A DNA stretch of 45,814 bases from the NCBI GenBank assembly GCA_949295765.1, contig CASFMM010000001.1, positions 1 through 45,814 on the forward strand, in the 5' to 3' direction. Origin of the DNA: an uncultured Methanomassiliicoccales archaeon (GTDB taxonomy: Archaea; Thermoplasmatota; Thermoplasmata; Methanomassiliicoccales; Methanomethylophilaceae). The position numbers and the translations under genes were made by a program. The notes below the pieces were generated by a model. That model had not been told where the DNA came from. It saw only the letters and a program-made list of their open reading frames with translations, and did no database searches. Below are positions 1 through 6,898 of the stretch, in pieces; positions within the stretch are counted from its first letter, which is position 1, and each line of letters starts with the position of its first letter.

Positions 1-141
1 AGTCATGCTCCTCAGGGTCTTCGTGCCTCTCTGAGACCTGACAATTTTGAAAACTAATGCTTCAGCGTTAGCGCTGGAGCCCTGCATTCCGAACGACGGA
101 AACCATCCGGTCTACGTCATCTCTCGAATTGATGGAAAAGT

Positions 142-157
142 GGGGCCTTTCGGCCCT
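142..157 (-). terminator. Hairpin terminator after the antiporter gene
   Basis: GGGCC at 143-147 pairs with GGCCC at 152-156 around a four-base loop. Read on the reverse strand it is followed by a short pyrimidine run. It lies just downstream of the antiporter stop codon. The first 140 bases otherwise hold only a small hairpin near 63-76 and no gene that I can support. Confidence 0.5.
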
Positions 158-184
158 TGGAAATGAAGATGTTTGATCCGGCCC

Positions 185-1480
185 TCAGACGCGGTCTTCG
201 GGCAGGATCGTGTACTCCTCGGGATACTTCTTCCTGAAGAGCTTGGCTACGATCGGCGGTGCGACGATCGTGGTGACCACGGACATCAGCACCACGACGG
301 CGTAGAGGTCTGTGGACATGTATCCGGACGCCAGACCTATGGAGGCGATGATGATTCCGACCTCCCCTCTGGGGGCCATTCCTACACCGATGATGTTGAA
401 CGACTTCATGTCGATGGACTTGTCCCCGATCTTCGCACCGATTCCGCATCCGACGTACTTTGTCAGGATGGCGATGACGATGACGACGACCGCCAGCAGG
501 ATGACGGAGCTGCTGGTGAGCGACCCGAGATCGACCTGGAGTCCCACGTTGAGGAAGAAGAACGACAACATGAACGATGTGATGGAGTCGAACTTGTGCT
601 CCAGGTCCCACTCCCAGGCGTAGTCGGCGAACAGCATTCCACCGAGGAAAGCCCCGATGATTGCGGCGAGTCCGATGTACTCTGCGAACGCCGCCATGAA
701 GAGACAGACCAGGAGGGCCAGCACGAACTTGTTGATCGAACGGTACACCTTGCCCTCGGCCTCGGCCTTCTTCCTGCGGGCGTCGAAGTAGTCGTGAACC
801 CTGGGGACCACCCATTTGCAGACCGCGATGATGGCCATGACGAACACGACTGCCTGCAGGGTGATGGACGCGATGTTCCCGATGGACAGCTCGCCGGATG
901 CGGCCATCCCGTTGACTATGGCGAGGACGATCATGCCGAGGACGTCGTCTATGACCGCGGCGGCGATGATGATGCGCGCCTCCTTGGTGTCCATCAGACG
1001 GAGGTCCTTGATGATCCTGGCCGTGATTCCCACGGATGTGGCGACCATCGCGGCCGCCAGGAACAGGGCGTGGTTCATGTTGCCGTCGTACATCATGATG
1101 ATGGCGAATCCGGCGATGAACGGCAGGATGACTCCCAGGATCGCACAGAGCAGTGCGGGCCTTCCGGAGCCCAGAAGGTCCTTCACCTTCGTCTCCAGAC
1201 CCACGGTGAAGAGCAGGAACACGACTCCCAGCTCTGCCATGGCGTATATTATGTGATAGACATCGCTGCCCTCCTCTGCGCCTGTACCGGGTTCGGGCAT
1301 GGTTATTCCGAGGGATCCCAGAAGGGACCAGTCCCCGAAGGCTATGTTCGCCACCACGATTCCGATGACGATCTCCCCGATGAGACCGGGCAGTCCGAAC
1401 CTGGATACAATCGCGGAGCCCAGACGTGCCAGCAGGAAAAGCACGGCAAGTGCGAGCAGCAACTGTAGCAGGAATTCCAT
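185..1480 (-). CDS. CPA2-family cation:proton antiporter (Kef/NhaS-like)
   Basis: This 431-residue integral membrane protein should exchange Na+ or K+ for protons. About 12 hydrophobic segments run through it, and the stretch near residues 85-100 (VVFLLFTVGLE) is the family's characteristic FxxGLE motif. The length fits the membrane domain alone; there is no C-terminal TrkA-N or TrkA-C regulatory domain. The ATG at 1480 is chosen because the hydrophobic N-terminus starts there. A TATA-like CTTTAATAG about 27 bases upstream (near 1503-1511) implies a nearly leaderless transcript. It is monocistronic: the next genes on this strand end at their own terminator. Ion specificity cannot be told from sequence. 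Confidence 0.88.
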   Translation of the reverse strand: MEFLLQLLLALAVLFLLARLGSAIVSRFGLPGLIGEIVIGIVVANIAFGDWSLLGSLGITMPEPGTGAEEGSDVYHIIYAMAELGVVFLLFTVGLETKVKDLLGSGRPALLCAILGVILPFIAGFAIIMMYDGNMNHALFLAAAMVATSVGITARIIKDLRLMDTKEARIIIAAAVIDDVLGMIVLAIVNGMAASGELSIGNIASITLQAVVFVMAIIAVCKWVVPRVHDYFDARRKKAEAEGKVYRSINKFVLALLVCLFMAAFAEYIGLAAIIGAFLGGMLFADYAWEWDLEHKFDSITSFMLSFFFLNVGLQVDLGSLTSSSVILLAVVVIVIAILTKYVGCGIGAKIGDKSIDMKSFNIIGVGMAPRGEVGIIIASIGLASGYMSTDLYAVVVLMSVVTTIVAPPIVAKLFRKKYPEEYTILPEDRV

Positions 1481-1527
1481 GGGACGTCATCCCAGAGCTC
1501 TCTATTAAAGGGTACGCAAAAAGATAT

Positions 1528-1554
1528 GCGTCCGACGGGGATTCCGTCGGACGC
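1528..1554 (-). terminator. Strong hairpin terminator of the acidic-protein operon
   Basis: An 11-base perfect stem (GCGTCCGACGG at 1528-1538 with CCGTCGGACGC at 1544-1554) has a 5-base loop. On the reverse strand it is followed by ATATCTTTTTG. It sits about 50 bases beyond the stop of the 275-residue acidic protein and separates it from the antiporter promoter. Confidence 0.7.
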
Positions 1555-1601
1555 TAATGGGCCAGGACCCGGTTTCTCGGATGTGCATTTCTTTCTTTCG
1601 C

Positions 1602-2429
1602 TCAGAACGAGAAGCAGACCCTCCAGCCGCTCCCGCGGACCTCCTGGGATCCGAAGGAGAACATGACCGCGGGCCTGTCCTCGGTGATCGTGGCCGGCTC
1701 CTCCGCGGGGGCATCGAATGCCTCTGCCGAGGGCGGCTCCATCACAGTGATGTCGTCCACGAGCGTCTCCGCAGGCTCCGGGAAGACGAACTCCTCCTGG
1801 ATCTCGGGGACAGCTGTGGACTCGGGTTCTGCCTCGACGGGGATTTCGACCTCCGTCACGGGACAGACTACCGTCTCGACCGGCACGATGTCGACCGACG
1901 GGACGGGTTCGGCCAGAGCCATCACGGGCTCCGGCATGGTCAGCATGCAGACCTCCGCAGGGGCATGGATACCCATCCTGACCTCCGGTGCGGCTATCGC
2001 CACCACCGTGGCTGGTGCGGACACCATCGGCTGGACGTCCGCGTCGGCATCCGTTGTCGGGACCTCCTCCTGCTGGGGAACGGCCTCCGTGACCGTCTCC
2101 GCCTCGGAGAACCAGGACCCGTCCATGTCGTCGAGCGGGATCTCCGCGTCGGCGAACATCAGGTCCTCTGCCGGAACGTTGATACTTGGAACTGCCAGGA
2201 ACATCAGGTCGCGCACTTCGTTGGATACGTCCATCCACGGTATCTCGTCGTGGATGTACGCTTTGACGAAGATCCTCTCCGCCCCGTCGTCCCTCATCGG
2301 GATGTCGGGGGCCACGATCGGATCGTCCTCCTCGTCCTTGAGCCCGGGGACCGTGAACAGCATCACGTCGCGGACCTTGTCGGTCACTGCGACGGGCTCG
2401 GTGTCGTGGAAGGTGCGCAGACCCGTCAC
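1602..2429 (-). CDS. Acidic low-complexity protein, downstream partner
   Basis: I do not recognise this 275-residue protein. It starts at a GTG that overlaps the stop of the upstream acidic protein (GTGA), so the two are probably translationally coupled. The N-terminal 90 residues carry an internal repeat: KVRDVMLFTVPGL near 18-30 resembles EVRDLMFLAVPSI near 72-84. The middle is rich in Glu, Ala, Val and Pro and looks disordered. The C-terminus (VMFSF...WRVCFSF) recalls the RTVRFRFSNG segment near the end of the upstream protein. No signal peptide or membrane segment is visible. It may be a cytoplasmic scaffold or halophilic-type acidic protein; function unknown. Confidence 0.7.
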   Translation of the reverse strand: MTGLRTFHDTEPVAVTDKVRDVMLFTVPGLKDEEDDPIVAPDIPMRDDGAERIFVKAYIHDEIPWMDVSNEVRDLMFLAVPSINVPAEDLMFADAEIPLDDMDGSWFSEAETVTEAVPQQEEVPTTDADADVQPMVSAPATVVAIAAPEVRMGIHAPAEVCMLTMPEPVMALAEPVPSVDIVPVETVVCPVTEVEIPVEAEPESTAVPEIQEEFVFPEPAETLVDDITVMEPPSAEAFDAPAEEPATITEDRPAVMFSFGSQEVRGSGWRVCFSF

Positions 2430-4081
2430 GCTAAAGGGTCGCGGAGCTCCTCCTTGGGCTCGGACTTCTCGTTGGACTCTACGTTCTGGAGCACGCCGTT
2501 GCTGAAGCGGAACCTCACGGTCCTGGGGCGCCTGATGACGGGGTCGCTGAGCTTGGGGAGGCCCTCTCCGTCCTCCTCGAGACCGTTGAACCTCGGGGTT
2601 GCGGCGGGAGCGGACTCCGCCTCGGCGCTTGTGACGGCGGCCTGGACCTCCTCGTGGACCGAGACGGTGTCGGCGATGGCGGAGTCGGACGAGGGCTGGG
2701 CGCCCTCCACCTCGATGCCGGCGATGGGCTCGACCTCGATCGATCCGGGGAGGGACATCGCGGCGATGGGTTCCACGGGCGCGTCGATGACGACCTCCTC
2801 GGTGACCTCTGTCGCCTCAGTCGGCTCCTCGATCTCGGGCACCTCTGCGGGAGCGCAGACCTCTGTCTCCTCGACAACGGCCTCCTCCACGGCCTCGATG
2901 GCGGAAACTTCCTCCGCCTCGACGATGTCCTCGACCTCGGATGTCTCTACGGGGGCCTCGGCGATCTCCATGGCGGGCTCCTCGAAATCGAGTTCCTCGA
3001 CGACGGGCTCGTCCATGACGGAGACCTCGGCGATAGCCTCGACCTGCTCCTCGGACACCTCCTCGCTGACGAAGGGCTCGATGTCCTCGGGAGCCTCGAA
3101 CACGGACTCCTCGGCATCCATGACCTCCTCGTCGAAGGAGATTGCTCCGACCTCGGGGATTTCTTCTGTCACAGGAGTCTCCTCGACCGCCTCGACGATG
3201 TCGGAAGCGGACTCCTCGGAATCCTCCTCGAACGTTATCCAGCTGTACTCGTCCTCCTCGGACTCGACAGCGACCTCCTCGACGACGGGCTCGTCCACGT
3301 CGTCCACGAAGAACTCGGCCTTCTTCTGGGAGCCGGCGACCCTGTCGAGGAAGGAGTAGCTGACGGGCTCCTCTGCCTCGGCTGCGACCTCCTCCACGGG
3401 CACTTCCTCGGGGACATCGGTGACGATGTCGGGAATCTCCACCGCAGGCGCGTCCTCCTCGTCGTCGATCTGCAGGAACATGGGGGACTCGGCGACGGGC
3501 ACTTCCTCGGGGGCCTCCTCCTCGAACTCGACATGCTGGACGGCCCTCTCGTTGGGCGCAGATGCCTTCATCCTGTCGAGGAACGTCCTGTCTATGGGCC
3601 TGGGCTTGACGGTGCCCTCGTCGGTGACCTCGCCGACGGTGGCGTGGTACTCCGTCTCCACAGCGGTTCCCCTGGGGACGTTGCTGAAAAGACTCCTGAA
3701 GTCCTCCGCCTTGGCCTGCGCCTCTCCGACGTCGAAGTGGACGGAGGTGTTGTCGGAGGAACCGACGAAGTTGCCTCCGGTCGCCCTGACGAGGATGGGC
3801 TCCCCGTCGTTGAAGAGCGCCTTCTCCGGGACCTTGGAGATGAAGATCTCCCCGTCGTCCTCGATGTTGTACTTCTCGTAGCCGTAGTTGTCCAGCTCGC
3901 GCACTCCCTTGGAGTACACGCTGGAATCGGCCTTAGGGGAGAACATGCTCTGGAGGGTGCTCCCCACATTCTTCAATCCTCTCTTGATGCCGTCTGCGTC
4001 GAAGCTCTGCTTGGACTGCAAACGGTCCTTCAGGCTCTTGTGAGAGCCGTTGCTATCGTAATCGCGTGAGCTATCACTCAT
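2426..4081 (-). CDS. Large acidic repeat protein of unknown function
   Basis: This is a protein of about 551 residues starting MSDSSRDYDS. The ATG at 4081 is preferred over 4135 because a purine-rich GGATGGG lies just upstream and a TATA-like TTATAATT is near 4115-4122. The first ~180 residues look ordered and carry the pattern SLKDRLQSKQSFD. Two FLDR motifs (TFLDRMKA and SFLDRVAG) introduce repeats. About 300 residues of Glu/Val/Pro/Ala-rich, highly acidic sequence follow, then a basic patch RRPRTVRFRF near the end. There is no membrane segment. The long acidic linker makes it similar in composition to bacterial FtsZ-tethering or eukaryote-type scaffold proteins, but I see no named domain. 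Confidence 0.75.
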   Translation of the reverse strand: MSDSSRDYDSNGSHKSLKDRLQSKQSFDADGIKRGLKNVGSTLQSMFSPKADSSVYSKGVRELDNYGYEKYNIEDDGEIFISKVPEKALFNDGEPILVRATGGNFVGSSDNTSVHFDVGEAQAKAEDFRSLFSNVPRGTAVETEYHATVGEVTDEGTVKPRPIDRTFLDRMKASAPNERAVQHVEFEEEAPEEVPVAESPMFLQIDDEEDAPAVEIPDIVTDVPEEVPVEEVAAEAEEPVSYSFLDRVAGSQKKAEFFVDDVDEPVVEEVAVESEEDEYSWITFEEDSEESASDIVEAVEETPVTEEIPEVGAISFDEEVMDAEESVFEAPEDIEPFVSEEVSEEQVEAIAEVSVMDEPVVEELDFEEPAMEIAEAPVETSEVEDIVEAEEVSAIEAVEEAVVEETEVCAPAEVPEIEEPTEATEVTEEVVIDAPVEPIAAMSLPGSIEVEPIAGIEVEGAQPSSDSAIADTVSVHEEVQAAVTSAEAESAPAATPRFNGLEEDGEGLPKLSDPVIRRPRTVRFRFSNGVLQNVESNEKSEPKEELRDPLA

Positions 4082-4170
4082 GCACATCCCATCCGAGGGA
4101 AGATAAGACGTTCTAATTATAAAAGAGATGCACACGCGATTAAAGAATCAACAAAATTACGTTATTCAGG

Positions 4171-4554
4171 TTATCCGCGCACGAACTTGACGTAGTCCGC
4201 CTTCCCCTCGGCCTGTATCTCCTTCATCATCCCTGTTAGGATATCGGCCTCGCACGAGATGACCATGACCTCCAGGCACTTGTGGTTCTGGAGGTGCGAG
4301 TGCATCTGCGTCTTTATGCAGGCTTCGTGCCTCGCCTGTATCATGCTCATCCAGGGATCGGCGTGGTTCCCGCGCACGATGATCAGGACGCCCTCCACGG
4401 TACCCTCCAGACCCTCGAGCTCTTTTATGTCGGCAAGCGCCGCGTTGATCGACGTGCGGACAGCCTCGGACCTCCCGGACAGCCCATATGTCTTCTGGAT
4501 CCTGTCCAATGCCGCGATGTTGTCGTCGTTGAGTGAGATGCTGACGATTCCCAT
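4171..4554 (-). CDS. nikR: NikR-type nickel-responsive repressor
   Basis: This 127-residue protein has a ribbon-helix-helix DNA-binding domain at residues 1-45 (VSISLNDDNIAALD, then GRSEAVRTSI) and a C-terminal ACT-like metal-binding domain. The expected nickel ligands are present as HSHLQNHKC near residues 85-93, the family's HxHLxxxxC signature, with another His in the ARHEAC stretch before it. NikR proteins bind Ni(II) and then repress nickel transport genes. Nickel matters in a methanogen for cofactor F430 and hydrogenases. The gene is divergent from a ZIP transporter across a 93-base gap that holds nested palindromes. Confidence 0.92.
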   Translation of the reverse strand: MGIVSISLNDDNIAALDRIQKTYGLSGRSEAVRTSINAALADIKELEGLEGTVEGVLIIVRGNHADPWMSMIQARHEACIKTQMHSHLQNHKCLEVMVISCEADILTGMMKEIQAEGKADYVKFVRG

Positions 4555-4562
4555 GATATCCC

Positions 4563-4604
4563 GTTATTAACCAAAGTGCCTCATGCACCGTATTTGTTAA
4601 TAAT
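4563..4604. promoter_or_regulatory. Nested inverted repeats between nikR and the ZIP gene, candidate NikR operator
   Basis: GTTATTAAC at 4563-4571 and GTTAATAAT at 4596-4604 form an inverted repeat (8 of 9 bases). Nested almost on the same centre, GTGC at 4576-4579 faces GCAC at 4585-4588. The site lies in the shared divergent promoter region. NikR tetramers bind widely spaced dyads, which fits this geometry, but the half-site differs from the E. coli GTATGA. Assignment to NikR is inference. Confidence 0.5.
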
Positions 4605-4647
4605 GTTCCACCAATCTTTTAATAATATCCTGACGAAGACGTCCATC

Positions 4648-5433
4648 ATGGAAGCGATTGCTACCTTCGCTCTGTACTCGGTCCTGCTCCTCGTCGTCTC
4701 CATGGCAGGTGCGATGCTGCCGAGGGTGAGGAGGCTCAGCGACAAGCAGGCTCACCTGCTCATGGCGCTCAGCGCTGGCATTTTCCTCGGACTCCTGTTC
4801 TTCCTCCTGCTGCCGGAGGCGGTCCACGAGTGCGAGCACGGGGGATACGACATCCACCAGATCATGTACGCCATAGTCGCGGGATTCGTCCTCATCATGA
4901 CGGTCGAGATGCTGCTGAAGCACCGTCACATGGGCGGTTGCTCGTGCGAGTGTTGCCAGGACAACCACAGTCACAGGATCACATCCATGTCGTCCTTCGT
5001 CGGACTGTCCGTGCACGCCGCCTGCGACGGTCTGGCCCTCGCGGCCACGTTCCTGGCGGGCGAGGAGGTCGGACTCATCGCCACCGTCGGCATGTGCATC
5101 CACAAGTTCGTGGTCCTGTTCTCGCTGTCCACCACCATGATCCTCACCGACTACACGTCCAAGCAGGCCCTGTTCAGGCTCCTGGGGTTCGCGCTGATCA
5201 CCCCTGTCGCGGGAATGATCTTCTTCATGGCCCTCAGCGGGATGTCCGACCTCGACGGACTCACCGGGATCCCGTTGGCGTTCGCCGCGGGAACGTTCAT
5301 GTACGTGGCGATGTGCGACATACTGCCCGAAGCCTACCACAGGAAGAAGCAGGACGTCGGCTCGTACGCCCTGGTGATCGTCGGAATCGTCCTGATCCTG
5401 CTGTTCACGATTCTGTTCCCGCACACACACTGA
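4648..5433 (+). CDS. ZIP-family divalent metal transporter
   Basis: This protein of about 261 residues has eight predicted membrane helices. The start MEAIATFALYS at 4648 is chosen over 4576 because the extra N-terminal residues are not hydrophobic and lie in the operator, and a TATA-like TTTTAATAA sits about 30 bases upstream. Between helices 3 and 4 is a metal-binding loop rich in His and Cys (KHRHMGGCSCECCQDNHSHR). Helix 4 carries SVHAACDGLALA, matching the ZIP H-x3-(D/E)G metal site. ZIP proteins carry Zn, Fe, Mn or other divalent ions into the cytoplasm. Divergence from nikR suggests nickel-linked control, though the metal carried is unknown. Confidence 0.88.
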   Translation: MEAIATFALYSVLLLVVSMAGAMLPRVRRLSDKQAHLLMALSAGIFLGLLFFLLLPEAVHECEHGGYDIHQIMYAIVAGFVLIMTVEMLLKHRHMGGCSCECCQDNHSHRITSMSSFVGLSVHAACDGLALAATFLAGEEVGLIATVGMCIHKFVVLFSLSTTMILTDYTSKQALFRLLGFALITPVAGMIFFMALSGMSDLDGLTGIPLAFAAGTFMYVAMCDILPEAYHRKKQDVGSYALVIVGIVLILLFTILFPHTH

Positions 5434-5445
5434 AAACGCTCTTTA

Positions 5446-5477
5446 CTCTATATAGGGGGAGAAACCCCTATATAGAG
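5446..5477. repeat. Perfect 13-base inverted repeat before the TerC gene
   Basis: CTCTATATAGGGG at 5446-5458 is exactly complementary to CCCCTATATAGAG at 5465-5477, with loop GAGAAA. It begins 13 bases after the ZIP stop and ends about 25 bases before the TATA-like CTTTTTATT (near 5502-5510) of the next gene. No T-run follows on the plus strand, so it is either an unusual terminator or an operator. Confidence 0.7.
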
Positions 5478-5531
5478 AATCAAACGAAACTTCGAACACA
5501 AAGCTTTTTATTCCTGCCCTGATGGACACCT

Positions 5532-6473
5532 ATGGAAGAATCGTCACTATGGTATGTTTTCGCCGTCATAGTGATAGTGCTCCTGGCCGCCGACCTGTGG
5601 ATCAACCGCAAGCCGCATCACATCCCCCTCAAAAGCGCCCTGGCACAGACCGCAGTTTGGATAAGTGTCGCGCTGGCTTTCGGAGTGCTGCTGTTCGTTG
5701 TCACAGGTGATACGACCAAGACGATGGAGTACTACACCGCGTATGCCATCGAGGAGGCGATGAGCATGGACAACCTGTTCGTGTTCATCATCATATTCGC
5801 CTACTTCGGCATCAAGGACGAGGACCAGCACCATGCCCTGTTCTACGGAATCGTCGGAGCCATCGTGTTCCGCGCCATTTTCATCTTCGCCGGTGTCGAA
5901 CTCCTGGAGAGGTTCGACTGGCTGCTCTACGTCTTCGGAATCATCCTGCTCATCGTGGCGTTCAAGACCACGTTCGGCAAGGACGATGACAACAAGGAGA
6001 ACGGGATCGCCAAGTACATGAAGAACCGCTTCGACTACGTCGACACCGAGGAGACCCGCGGGAAGATGTTCGCCAAGGTGAACGGGAAGCGTGTCATCAC
6101 CATCCTGTTCCTCTGCGTCATCGTCATCGAGATGACCGACATCGTGTTCGCCCTGGACTCCATACCCGCCGTCCTGGCGATCTCTACCGACACCCTGGTC
6201 ATCTACACCTCGAACATATTCGCGGTCATGGGACTTAGGTCGCTGTTCTTCGTCATCCACGGAGGAATGCAGTCCATCAGGTACCTCAAGTACGGTCTGG
6301 GAGTCATCCTCCTGTTCGTGTCCATCAAGCTGCTCGCCCACTCGTACATCGAGATACCGGTGCTGCTGTCCCTTGTGGTCATCGTCGGAGTGCTGCTGAT
6401 AACCATCGTCGCATCCGTGCTCAAGAACAAGTCGGAAGCGAAGAAGGCCCAGGCCCAACCGCCGCTACCGTGA
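5532..6473 (+). CDS. TerC-family integral membrane protein
   Basis: This 313-residue membrane protein has about nine helices. Hallmarks of TerC are EEAMSMDNLFVF near residue 75 and EMTDIVFALDSIPA near residue 200, whose acidic residues lie inside helices. Related proteins (Alx, MeeF/MeeY) export Mn(II) or supply metal to exported proteins. An N-terminal TATA-like box about 26 bases before the ATG suggests a leaderless message. The last 20 residues are a charged cytoplasmic tail. It is followed by a GC-rich hairpin and then the CsoR-type regulator, so the cluster is devoted to metal homeostasis. Manganese export is inferred from family members. Confidence 0.88.
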   Translation: MEESSLWYVFAVIVIVLLAADLWINRKPHHIPLKSALAQTAVWISVALAFGVLLFVVTGDTTKTMEYYTAYAIEEAMSMDNLFVFIIIFAYFGIKDEDQHHALFYGIVGAIVFRAIFIFAGVELLERFDWLLYVFGIILLIVAFKTTFGKDDDNKENGIAKYMKNRFDYVDTEETRGKMFAKVNGKRVITILFLCVIVIEMTDIVFALDSIPAVLAISTDTLVIYTSNIFAVMGLRSLFFVIHGGMQSIRYLKYGLGVILLFVSIKLLAHSYIEIPVLLSLVVIVGVLLITIVASVLKNKSEAKKAQAQPPLP

Positions 6474-6480
6474 AATCAAT

Positions 6481-6505
6481 GACGGGCGGGGACACCCCGT
6501 CCGTC
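6481..6505 (+). terminator. GC-rich hairpin after the TerC gene
   Basis: GACGG at 6481-6485 pairs with CCGTC at 6501-6505, and inside it GGGG at 6488-6491 pairs with CCCC at 6495-6498. It lies eight bases after the stop codon. No strong T-run follows, so terminator function is only likely. Confidence 0.5.
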
Positions 6506-6525
6506 CACCCTTCCAACCCCACGCT

Positions 6526-6533
6526 AATTATAA
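6526..6533 (+). promoter_or_regulatory. TATA box of the CsoR-type gene
   Basis: AATTATAA lies 25 bases before the ATG at 6558, the spacing expected for an archaeal leaderless promoter. Confidence 0.55.
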
Positions 6534-6557
6534 CTCGAATGCGCCTTACGTCAGATC

Positions 6558-6830
6558 ATGAGGCAATGCATGGACTCCGAGAACCTCCACAGGAGGCTCA
6601 AGAAGATCTCGGGACAGATCGCCGCCATAGACCGCATGATCGACGAGGATGTGCCCTGCGAGGACATAATAGTTCAGATCAACGCGGTCAAGAGCGCGGT
6701 TCACAAGGTCGGCCAGATCATCATGGAGGGTCACATCCAGCACTGCGTGCGCGACGGAATCGAGCACGGGGATGCGGAGAAGACCATAGCGGAGTTCACC
6801 AAGGTCATCGAGCAGTTCTCCAAGATCTGA
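6558..6830 (+). CDS. CsoR/RcnR-family metal-sensing repressor
   Basis: This 90-residue all-helical DUF156 protein has Cys34, His59 and Cys63 with the 25- and 4-residue spacing of the Cu(I) ligands in CsoR (Cys36-His61-Cys65). The second ligand pair lies in GHIQHC. Such proteins bind operators of G/C tracts flanked by ATAC/GTAT and release on metal binding. Two such palindromes lie 10-50 bases downstream, in front of the metal ATPase, which is very likely its target. An alternative start at Met5 (6570) would be equally compatible. The Cys-His-Cys set favours copper; RcnR-type nickel sensing would need an N-terminal His that I do not see. Confidence 0.9.
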   Translation: MRQCMDSENLHRRLKKISGQIAAIDRMIDEDVPCEDIIVQINAVKSAVHKVGQIIMEGHIQHCVRDGIEHGDAEKTIAEFTKVIEQFSKI

Positions 6831-6840
6831 CCCTTCACAC

Positions 6841-6883
6841 ATACCCCCATAGGGTATTTATACGGATACCCCGTAGAGGTATC
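6841..6883 (+). promoter_or_regulatory. Two CsoR-like palindromes flanking the ATPase TATA box
   Basis: The first palindrome is ATACCC (6841-6846), 5 bases, GGGTAT (6852-6857). The second is GATACC (6865-6870), 7 bases, GGTATC (6878-6883). Between them is TTTATA at about 6857-6862, so repressor bound to either would cover the promoter. The consensus agrees with known CsoR sites in having an ATAC-(C/G tract)-GTAT layout. The second ends just before the ribosome-binding site. Confidence 0.75.
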
Positions 6884-6898
6884 TAGAAGGTGATTCGC

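Noticed and set aside
173-1468. Long open frame opposite the antiporter gene (and another offset frame on the same strand)
   Set aside because: It is the mirror of a GC-rich coding region, has His/Asp-rich random composition, and the opposite frame encodes a clear membrane protein.
1557-3359. 600-codon Ser-rich frame opposite the acidic genes
   Set aside because: Serine-rich composition is the expected antisense of GAG/GAA-rich codons. The reverse frames have start signals, an overlap and a terminator.
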